Assembly: GCA_948579355.1 (NCBI GenBank)
Contig: CAPAOV010000013.1
Span: forward strand, 4,741 to 68,740
Source: an uncultured Eubacterium sp.
Lineage (GTDB): Bacteria > Bacillota > Clostridia > Lachnospirales > Lachnospiraceae
Length of the DNA: 64,000 bases
Reading direction: 5' to 3'
Shown here one piece after another: positions 25,188 to 32,431 of this stretch. How positions within the stretch are numbered: position 1 is the stretch's first letter; each line of letters starts with the position of its first letter. The notes beneath the pieces were generated by a model that saw only the letters and a list, made by a program, of their open reading frames with translations, was not told the DNA's origin and searched no databases. A program made the translations under genes and the position numbers.

Positions 25188-26989
25188 TGTTCGGGAACCT
25201 CCAGCACATCAGCCGAGTGATTTAAGGGGTTCCTTTTTTGATAATCAAACAGCAGATATCGGGGCGGCCCAACTTCCAGTATCCCCTCTTCCACAAGCAG
25301 TTTCATATGGATGGTAAAGCGGTTCATGTAAATCATATGGAACAACTGCTTTGTTGCAAATCCCTCATAGCCGCGGAGAACGGACGGATTTTCACACTGT
25401 GAATCAAAAAAAGCGCGAATCTCTTTCTTTCTGTCATCGTCCCGCAGCCGCACAAAAGCAGGCGGATTTTTCACATAATCCCGCCGAAACAAGTCATATG
25501 TCATAACTTCCCGAGCAGCTTCTAATCGTTCCTCATCCAAGCCCACACATTCCTCTGTAAACGACCACAAAATCTCATAGCGTTGTCCACGGCTGTGTTT
25601 CCTCTCGAATAATCCCTTTTCTTTATAATATTCCCCCAATTTCCGATACATATCAAACGGTGTGTCGAAAAAGCGGACTAAATATGCCATTGTGGCAGTA
25701 AATTGAAAACTGTTATAATAGCACTCTACCATTTCCTCAATCTGTTTTAACCCGCATATATCATCAAACGAGAGCCAGCGGGTAGAAAGCACCTCATAGG
25801 GCGGCCGGCTGCCATATTTCATATGATAACTGCCCGCCGCTTCACTCATATACGAGCCATCGAGTATTTTTAAAAATCCGAGCTGGAGCTGGTCCGGCTG
25901 CATCGCATAGACGTCATTAAACGATTGGGCAAAACTGTCAACATCCTCATAGGGAAGTCCGGCAATCAAATCCAGATGTTGATGTATATTGCCATTCTTA
26001 TGAATGTGCTGCACATTACTGCGTAAACGCTGCAAGTCCATCGTCCTGTGAATCGCTTGAATCGTTTTTTCATTCGTCGATTGCACTCCTATCTCGAACT
26101 GGACTAAACCGGCGCGAAAACCGGCAAGAAGAGCGATGTCCTCATCCCGCAGTAAATCGCCGGAAATCTCAAAATGAAAATTGGTTACGCCATTGTCATG
26201 GTCGCCGATATATTTCCATATATGATAGGCATACTCGCGATTGCAGTTAAACGTACGGTCTACAAATTTTACCTGTGGCACACGATGGCGCAGGAAAAAG
26301 TCAATCTCCCTCTCCGTCTTCCCCCTGCTTTTCATCCGCACGGATTTATCTACGGAAGAGAGACAATAACTACAAGAGAACGGACATCCGCGCATACTCT
26401 CATAATAAAAAATACGATGCGCAAACGCTGGAACATCTTCGTCCTGATAGGGAAAAACAAGATTATCTAACGGCATTAATTCGCGCGGCGGTGTGCGGAC
26501 TAAAGAACTGAAGTTCTCTGAGCTGACGCTCTCTGTCTTTTCTCTGTGATAGACAATGCCGGCAATCCCTTCCAGCGACATCTGCCACGGACTGCCGGCA
26601 CGGGATAATTCCTCTGCAAATTCATAGAGCGTATTCTCTCCCTCTCCTGCCATAACCAGATTTATCCACGAATGGTTTGTCAGGATTTCTTCCGGCCGGA
26701 AAGAAACTTCCGGCCCGCCTGCCATAATAAAAACATCCGGCATGATTTTTTTCAAATCGCGGGAGATTGAAAGAACATACTCAATATTCCACAAATAACA
26801 GGAAAAACCAATCACATCCGGCTTTTTCTCATAAATGCTCTGTAAAATTTCCTCACAGGACTGATTAATCGTATATTCCTCGCATTCTACGATGTCGGAA
26901 TATTCTTTGGCATTGGCTTTCAGAGAACGGATAGCCAGATTGGTATGGATAAACTTGGCGTTAATACCAACAAGCAAAATCACTGACAT
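25175..26989 (-). CDS. B12-binding domain radical SAM protein (DUF4080 C-terminus)
   Basis: The 604-residue protein has an N-terminal cobalamin-binding-like domain (VIGFSCYLWNIEY, IMAGGPEVSFRPEEIL) and a radical SAM core with CPFSCSYC near residue 205, the cysteines that hold the 4Fe-4S cluster. FEIGVQSTN and DLIAGLPYED follow. The last ~200 residues match the DUF4080 region (SRGQRYEILWSF). The family is widespread in Clostridia and no reaction is established; it is sometimes grouped with anaerobic magnesium-protoporphyrin cyclase-like enzymes. GGAG lies six bases before the ATG. It is monocistronic. Confidence 0.88.
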   Translation of the reverse strand: MSVILLVGINAKFIHTNLAIRSLKANAKEYSDIVECEEYTINQSCEEILQSIYEKKPDVIGFSCYLWNIEYVLSISRDLKKIMPDVFIMAGGPEVSFRPEEILTNHSWINLVMAGEGENTLYEFAEELSRAGSPWQMSLEGIAGIVYHREKTESVSSENFSSLVRTPPRELMPLDNLVFPYQDEDVPAFAHRIFYYESMRGCPFSCSYCLSSVDKSVRMKSRGKTEREIDFFLRHRVPQVKFVDRTFNCNREYAYHIWKYIGDHDNGVTNFHFEISGDLLRDEDIALLAGFRAGLVQFEIGVQSTNEKTIQAIHRTMDLQRLRSNVQHIHKNGNIHQHLDLIAGLPYEDVDSFAQSFNDVYAMQPDQLQLGFLKILDGSYMSEAAGSYHMKYGSRPPYEVLSTRWLSFDDICGLKQIEEMVECYYNSFQFTATMAYLVRFFDTPFDMYRKLGEYYKEKGLFERKHSRGQRYEILWSFTEECVGLDEERLEAAREVMTYDLFRRDYVKNPPAFVRLRDDDRKKEIRAFFDSQCENPSVLRGYEGFATKQLFHMIYMNRFTIHMKLLVEEGILEVGPPRYLLFDYQKRNPLNHSADVLEVPEHYFL

Positions 26990-27025
26990 AGCCGTCTCCT
27001 TTCAGAATAAATACGACAACAAAAA

Positions 27026-27096
27026 AGCGGGTGATGGGAATCGAACCCACGTATCCAGCTTGGAAGGCTGGTGTTCTACCATTGAACTACACCCGC
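27026..27096 (-). tRNA. tRNA-Gly (anticodon UCC)
   Basis: A complete cloverleaf is readable on the minus strand: acceptor GCGGGTG pairs with CACCCGC, D-arm GTTCAATGGTAGAAC, anticodon loop CTTCCAA (UCC, glycine), and T-arm GTGGG-TTCGATT-CCCAT. The discriminator base is U and CCA is not encoded. A consensus promoter lies about 33 bp upstream and a T-run follows. Confidence 0.97.
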
Positions 27097-27128
27097 ATAA
27101 AACCCCTGTGGAATTTTTAACAATAAAT

Positions 27129-27157
27129 ATTATATCAGGGGATGGGCAGGTTGTCAA
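27129..27157 (-). promoter_or_regulatory. Consensus promoter of tRNA-Gly
   Basis: On the minus strand a perfect TTGACA (27152-27157) and perfect TATAAT (27129-27134) are 17 bp apart, placed correctly for transcription of the tRNA. It is one of two perfect consensus promoters in the window. Confidence 0.85.
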
Positions 27158-27185
27158 TGAAAAATTTCAGGCAATTCCCCTCTCG

Positions 27186-27893
27186 TCAGTCCGTATCAAC
27201 GTCAAATTCCAAGATTTTCCCAGTCTGGGCATGTATCTTTATCTCGTATTCCAGCCAGTCTTTTTTCATCTCAATTTCATATACCGGCAAACCATCATCA
27301 CGGTCAAACTCCGCCTTTACCACACGCGCACCCGGTACTTTTTTTGCCGCAATCGCCTTTGCTTTCTTTAAGCCGATATAAGCGGTCTTCTTTGCCTGTT
27401 TTACACTTTCTTCCCAGCCATATTCCAGCAGTTTGCCATTTCCGGCATGATAAACCAATTTATACTTCTTTTTCCCTTTATTCATAATTACTTTATATTC
27501 ATAATCAGCTTCATCCAAAACTACACTTAAAATTTTCGCTTTCTTAACTTTGGAAGCTGCCTTTTTGCGAATCTTGGACTCAGACACTTTCTTCGCCTGC
27601 GAATATCCGGCATTTTTTAATTCCCACTGGTATTCCAGCAGCTTGCCGTCGGAGGCCCGATATTTGAGATTATATTCCCGGCTCCCCTTAAAAAGCTCGA
27701 TTTCATAAACAAGAGTTCCCTTGTCATATTCGGTTCCGGCTTCTGTTATAACAGCTTTTTTCACTTTCTTTTTCGCCATCTTTTTCGCGGCAGATAAACT
27801 ACTGATTTTTTTTGCCTCTGATTTTACCGGCGCACACAGAAGCACACTACTACATACAACAGCTAACGCAATAAAAAATATTCCCTTTTTCAT
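27186..27893 (-). CDS. Secreted PepSY-domain repeat protein
   Basis: The 235-residue protein has a signal peptide (MKKGIFFIALAVVCSSVLLC, cleavage near SEAKK) and about three PepSY units. Each has a helix with AKKxAxKKV and two strands ending in DGKLLEY or TGKILEF (YNLKYRASDGKLLEYQW, YKLVYHAGNGKLLEYGW, YEIKIHAQTGKILEFDV). PepSY proteins often inhibit or chaperone extracellular proteases. The protein is extremely lysine-rich. No protease gene is adjacent, so the partner is unknown. Confidence 0.82.
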   Translation of the reverse strand: MKKGIFFIALAVVCSSVLLCAPVKSEAKKISSLSAAKKMAKKKVKKAVITEAGTEYDKGTLVYEIELFKGSREYNLKYRASDGKLLEYQWELKNAGYSQAKKVSESKIRKKAASKVKKAKILSVVLDEADYEYKVIMNKGKKKYKLVYHAGNGKLLEYGWEESVKQAKKTAYIGLKKAKAIAAKKVPGARVVKAEFDRDDGLPVYEIEMKKDWLEYEIKIHAQTGKILEFDVDTD

Positions 27894-27935
27894 GTTTGTA
27901 CCCTCCTTATAATCGTGATAGCAAAGCAGTTCGCT

Positions 27936-28586
27936 TTATTCTCCCGTAACATAATGATACACATCCCACAGGCTTTCTCCAATAAATTTGCATTGGTATT
28001 TTCTAAATTCCTCTTCCGTTATCATCCCCGTCAATACGCCGGCAAAATCTACTCCGGCATTTTCGGCAGTTATAGCATCAACGAAACTATCTCCTACATA
28101 GAGCGCTTCTTCTTTTGTTAAATGAAACGAAGCAATTATCTGCAACAATCCCTCCGGATTTGGTTTCTCTATTTTAACATCCTCGGCACCCACAATACAA
28201 TCAACAAGATGCTCCGCTTCAAATTTCTTCAAAATGTCCTCAATACGGTAACGTAATTTTGTCGTCACGATACCTACGCTGACTCCCATCTCTTTCAATT
28301 TATTTAAAACTTCCTGCGTGCAATCATACAACTGCGTGTTGGCAACCATTACATCGTCCGCCCGTTCCACAAACAGCTCACGAAACCGGTTTGCTTCTTC
28401 CCTGCTGCCATCCGGTATTAACGCCATAAAAGTCTCCGGCAGAGACAGGCCTATCGTTTTCTTTATCTCGGGAAAATCTTTTACCGGATAGCCAAGCTTC
28501 TCTAACGCATAATTGACGCTCAGTAAAATTCCATTCGTGGAATCCCCTAACGTATAATCAAAATCAAAAACTACCGCTTTCTTCAT
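27936..28586 (-). CDS. HAD-superfamily phosphatase (phosphoglycolate phosphatase-like)
   Basis: The 216-residue protein has HAD motif I FDFDYTLGDST (nucleophile Asp), motif II VGIVTTKLR, motif III lysine in IEKPNPEG, and motif IV YVGDSFVDAI. The helical cap lies between residues 15 and 80. This fits Gph/PpaX-like enzymes acting on phosphoglycolate, pyrophosphate or sugar phosphates; the substrate cannot be told. GGGGG lies six bases before the ATG at 28586; the longer frame has no such site. It follows the membrane-protein gene by 44 bp. Confidence 0.85.
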   Translation of the reverse strand: MKKAVVFDFDYTLGDSTNGILLSVNYALEKLGYPVKDFPEIKKTIGLSLPETFMALIPDGSREEANRFRELFVERADDVMVANTQLYDCTQEVLNKLKEMGVSVGIVTTKLRYRIEDILKKFEAEHLVDCIVGAEDVKIEKPNPEGLLQIIASFHLTKEEALYVGDSFVDAITAENAGVDFAGVLTGMITEEEFRKYQCKFIGESLWDVYHYVTGE

Positions 28587-28630
28587 CTGAATCCCCCTCT
28601 TTCTGCGTGCGGCACTTCGGCACAAATATA

Positions 28631-30277
28631 TCAGCCTGTAATAATCTTCGTTACCTGATAACTGTTCTTCCCCTCCTTGTATTCGAGAGAAATCATATCG
28701 CCAGCCTGATAGCGCACAATATCCATGACATTGGCAATCGAGGCGTCGAAAAGCCCCTCATTGCCCTCCAGCACAAGATAAAAATGAGAATTACCATCCA
28801 CAACCGCCTCTGTCATGCGCTCTATCTTTCCGGCCGCCGATTTTATTTCCACCTTTTCTTCCTTATTTTCCACAATACCGTTTTCCTCGAGCTGCCGAAC
28901 GTAATCTTCCTCGCAGGCCGCCACCGTGGAGCCGATTGCTACAACCGTATACTTTTCAACATTTACCATCGCATACTGTTTCACCAGACCGGCGCCGTCT
29001 TTCAGGCAGGTAAAATAAGTCGGTTTGCCCGCAATATTCATTAACAGTGGGAACGTTGCCGTATACTTTAGATTTTGCACCTTTCCCTCTGCCGAACTCA
29101 TGGCGGATTTCTCGGTGGCTCCGGAAATCGAATAATACTTTGTCTTACCCGTCCGCTGATTCATCAACACAAACCCTACGTTGGACTGGTCTTTCCCTAC
29201 GCTCGTCACGCCGGTATAGACCCATACGTCATCATCCAGCGCAATGTAGTTATAGCCGTCTGTCGTCTGCATACAATCTTTCTGACTGAGTATGGAATTC
29301 CAAAAACCATGCTTTAGTTTCCCATAATAGTTATAATAGGAAACAAGTAAATCTGCCGAATAAACACGGTCGACCCAGCGCGGCACATCCTCTACCCGAT
29401 ATAACTTATGTTCTCCGGTCACAGCATTAACAATTACTACTTTGCTTATTTTCTGCCCGCCAAATAAGCCGATTGTAAAATCTTTCACCGGACAGATATA
29501 CACCGGATTCCCTTTTTCATCCAACTCAAAGTTTAAAGTATCAAAAATATAGGTCGGATAACGGAAACGCAAAAAACGATGAATGTTTCGATTAAAATGG
29601 TCGTTTTGCGTATATTTCATTCCCTCTTTCAGTTTTACACAAGATGCATTCTGCGTCGCCATATCAATGCAGATATATGCCGGAATCCCCTCCCGCATAT
29701 TCATCAGCCACTTGAGCCAGTTGCCATATTGCAGCGGGGTTACACGCACTGGTTTGCCTTTATAATTTATCTGCGTATAATCCGGCGTCACCTCAAACTG
29801 TGACACATATTCTACCATCGTGCCCATTTTGCGGTTGCCGACAAGCGCAGCAGAATCTTTGTCAAGCAGAGGTATTTCATTATAGGATATCTGCTCAAAA
29901 TCTTCGTTGAATTTACCATTATTAATCTCAATTAAGTTGTGATACTTGCCGGCATTGACAAAAGTCGACGACAAGATGGAACCGCCAATATAAATAATCG
30001 TCAGAACAATAGTCAGGAATAAAAATGTATGAAAGAAAATCTTTCGCCACCCTGTCATCTTCCCCTTATCAAGTGAGAAAGCTCTCCCTGACTGCCTGCT
30101 TACATCAATACGGAACGCCGGAACACCCGCCACCGCAAAACAGAGCGCAGACACTACGATAACAAACGCCCAGAAGCCCTCCGAGTGAATGTTCAAAGCC
30201 GGAAGCTTTATATAATAATATATTGAAGCAATTAGTATTGCCGCAACAACCAATACAAATTTTCTTTTACGTTCCAT
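28631..30277 (-). CDS. Conserved membrane protein of unknown function
   Basis: I do not recognise a family. The 548-residue protein has three predicted membrane helices near the N-terminus (FVLVVAAILIASIYYYI, FWAFVIVVSALCFAVAGV, FLFLTIVLTIIYIGGSI) and a long extracytoplasmic part. The latter is rich in aromatic strands (GKPVYICPVKDFTIG, NYIALDDDVWVYTGVTSVG, YAMVNVEKYTVVAIGSTVAA), suggesting a beta-propeller-like or repeated sheet domain. The HAD phosphatase gene lies directly downstream. The upstream 327 bp contain the structured leader of the divergent GH43 gene. Confidence is for being a real gene. Confidence 0.7.
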   Translation of the reverse strand: MERKRKFVLVVAAILIASIYYYIKLPALNIHSEGFWAFVIVVSALCFAVAGVPAFRIDVSRQSGRAFSLDKGKMTGWRKIFFHTFLFLTIVLTIIYIGGSILSSTFVNAGKYHNLIEINNGKFNEDFEQISYNEIPLLDKDSAALVGNRKMGTMVEYVSQFEVTPDYTQINYKGKPVRVTPLQYGNWLKWLMNMREGIPAYICIDMATQNASCVKLKEGMKYTQNDHFNRNIHRFLRFRYPTYIFDTLNFELDEKGNPVYICPVKDFTIGLFGGQKISKVVIVNAVTGEHKLYRVEDVPRWVDRVYSADLLVSYYNYYGKLKHGFWNSILSQKDCMQTTDGYNYIALDDDVWVYTGVTSVGKDQSNVGFVLMNQRTGKTKYYSISGATEKSAMSSAEGKVQNLKYTATFPLLMNIAGKPTYFTCLKDGAGLVKQYAMVNVEKYTVVAIGSTVAACEEDYVRQLEENGIVENKEEKVEIKSAAGKIERMTEAVVDGNSHFYLVLEGNEGLFDASIANVMDIVRYQAGDMISLEYKEGKNSYQVTKIITG

Positions 30278-30461
30278 GAAAGGCCCTCCATCTTTCTTGT
30301 CATATAATCACTAATTTCACTCATTGTATCTTATTTTGAATATAAGGTCAACGCCGAGTGTGCAATACATCAGTCATTGAATAGTATATAACATTGTTTT
30401 TATATTATTATTTGTGTAATCTTAAAAATAGAAAACTTTCTGACAGGATAAAGGGGGAACA

Positions 30462-30591
30462 GATTGAAAAATAAGCTCGATAGCTTATTTTTCAATCCAC
30501 TATTTGTGCCGAAGCGCCACAAATAGTATTGATGTACAGAGCAAAAACAGCTGCGCTGCTTTTTGCTCGTACTTCCTCCGCTGCGCTTCGG
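30462..30591 (+). promoter_or_regulatory. Structured leader with three hairpins and a loop-to-RBS pairing
   Basis: The 327-bp gap before the GH43 gene holds three successive inverted repeats: a 16-bp perfect stem (30462-30477 with 30482-30497, loop CGAT), a 10-bp perfect stem ACTATTTGTG/CACAAATAGT (30499-30508 with 30518-30527) and GAGCAAAAA/TTTTTGCTC (30539-30547 with 30560-30568). The whole nine-base loop of the second, CCGAAGCGC (30509-30517), is the exact complement of GCGCTTCGG at 30583-30591. That segment ends three bases before the GGGGG ribosome site. A pseudoknot that touches the translation start is possible. Confidence 0.6.
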
Positions 30592-30604
30592 AATGGGGGA
30601 TATT

Positions 30605-32413
30605 ATGTCTGAATATGTATTGAGTTATACAAGGGAACCGATTGACAGTGTTTTATACGACGCCCGACTGGCATATAGCATGCATTTGGCGTTAAGCGAT
30701 GACGGGCAGAATTTTCGGGGTCTGAATCACAATTCGGGGGTACTATTTGCTCTGGCTACGGAAAATGAAGACGGCTCGCTGAATCCGATGAGCCTGAAAA
30801 ATCCGTTTTTGTTCTCTCTGAAAGATGGCTCGTTCGGCGTCGTTGCCGTGCGCATTCTCGCCGATGGCGACAATGATAACAGCAGCAAAGGAAGCGTTCT
30901 CTTATGGACGTCCGACGATTTGCTTATCTATAAAGAAGAGGGACTGCTTGCCCTCTGTGATTGTTTTATTGATTCTATTTCCTGCATCTACGATAAAACA
31001 ATGGACGCTTACCGCCTCTGCTGGACAGACGAAAACGGCGGCAGCTATTATCTGGAGACAAAGACTCTTATGCCGCTTGACAAAAATGCTGTTGTAAGGG
31101 AAACTTCTGAACCCCCTTTGCAACATACCTTTAAAAATATATACACAGCGGATATGGAGGGAGCGGTTCTTCACAATAAAATCGAGATTACCGACGAGCA
31201 GGCGGCGCGCCTGAAGAAGAAACTTCTCACTCCGGAAAATACCGGTATTTCATTTCCAGAGACAATTACGGTAAAATCGGAACAGGAGTTAGCTAACTAT
31301 CCGGCCGAGGCTTCCTACAGCGACGGCACTTCCCTTAAACGCATGGTCGACTGGGACTTATCGGGCGTAGATTTTGACAGAGATGGGGAGTATCAGATTC
31401 ACGGATGCGTACGGCAGGAGCATTTTCCGTTTCCTGTCGCTTTCAACCGCGCCGACCCCTGTGTCACACGTTGGCATGGAAAATACTATTTTATTGCCAC
31501 CAATGACGCCGACGACAACCACACTCTCTATATGCGGGAAGCGGACAGCATAACAGGGCTGGTTGACGCAGAAGAACACCTCATCCTCGATTCCTCTACC
31601 TATGAGGGAATCGGCGGCTTGCTCTGGGCTCCGGAATTCCATGAAATCAACGGAAAACTTTATATTTTCCATGCGGCGACGCCAAAGGAATTTTTTTGGG
31701 AAGAGAGTTGTATTATGGAACTTCGGGAGGGTGGCAATCCCATATGCAGGGAGGACTGGTCTGCCCCAAGACGAATTGTCAAACGTGATGGCAGCGACCT
31801 GTGCGAGGCAGGTAAGACTATCTCATTAGATATGACTTGCTTCTTTTGGGAAGAGAAATGGTATGTGATTTGGTCGCAGCGACAGTTTTTACCGAAAGAC
31901 TTAGGGGCATGGCTCTACATCGCCGAACTGAATCCGGATGAGCCATGGAAACTGGCAAGCGAACCTATCATCTTATCGAAACCGGACTACGGCTGGGGGA
32001 ATAATCACACCTTTGTGGAAGAAGGACCTTATGCTCTTGTTTCTAACGGAACTTTATATATTACCTTTTCAGCAGCGGCTGTAGACACTTCCTATGTCGT
32101 CAGCTATTTAACGATTGCGGCAGGAAAGGATTTACTGAAGCCTGAAAACTGGCGCAAAAATAACTATCCGATTCTTACTTCGCGGAGTGTAGAGGGCGAA
32201 TATGGAACGGGACATAATGCCTATGTCACCGATGAAAACGGAATCGTATGGAATACCTATCATGCAAGACCCGGCACGGACGGCGTGCGCAGCAGCGGTA
32301 TCCGCCGCGTACATTTTGATACGGATGGCGCACCTGTGCTTGACGTTACCGAAGAGCTGGACTTAAAGAAAGAATTTCGTAACGTGGAAACTAAACTGAT
32401 TATTTCCCGGTAA
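30605..32413 (+). CDS. Glycoside hydrolase family 43-like enzyme (cytoplasmic)
   Basis: GH43 enzymes cut arabinose- or xylose-containing glycans. The 602-residue protein has an N-terminal sandwich/partial propeller (1-190), an Ig-like Big_4 type segment (PETITVKSEQELANYPAEAS to VDFDRDGEYQIHG, about 220-280), and a five-bladed propeller with FNRADPCVTRWHGKYYFIA (catalytic base Asp), GGLLWAPEFHEINGKLYIFHA, and FVEEGPYALVSNGTLYITFSA (acid Glu). There is no signal peptide, so the substrate is probably an imported oligosaccharide. The ATG at 30605 has GGGGG five bases upstream. Expression may be governed by the hairpin leader. It converges with the hybrid kinase gene. Confidence 0.88.
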   Translation: MSEYVLSYTREPIDSVLYDARLAYSMHLALSDDGQNFRGLNHNSGVLFALATENEDGSLNPMSLKNPFLFSLKDGSFGVVAVRILADGDNDNSSKGSVLLWTSDDLLIYKEEGLLALCDCFIDSISCIYDKTMDAYRLCWTDENGGSYYLETKTLMPLDKNAVVRETSEPPLQHTFKNIYTADMEGAVLHNKIEITDEQAARLKKKLLTPENTGISFPETITVKSEQELANYPAEASYSDGTSLKRMVDWDLSGVDFDRDGEYQIHGCVRQEHFPFPVAFNRADPCVTRWHGKYYFIATNDADDNHTLYMREADSITGLVDAEEHLILDSSTYEGIGGLLWAPEFHEINGKLYIFHAATPKEFFWEESCIMELREGGNPICREDWSAPRRIVKRDGSDLCEAGKTISLDMTCFFWEEKWYVIWSQRQFLPKDLGAWLYIAELNPDEPWKLASEPIILSKPDYGWGNNHTFVEEGPYALVSNGTLYITFSAAAVDTSYVVSYLTIAAGKDLLKPENWRKNNYPILTSRSVEGEYGTGHNAYVTDENGIVWNTYHARPGTDGVRSSGIRRVHFDTDGAPVLDVTEELDLKKEFRNVETKLIISR

Positions 32414-32431
32414 GCCTACGGTTATTCTTCT

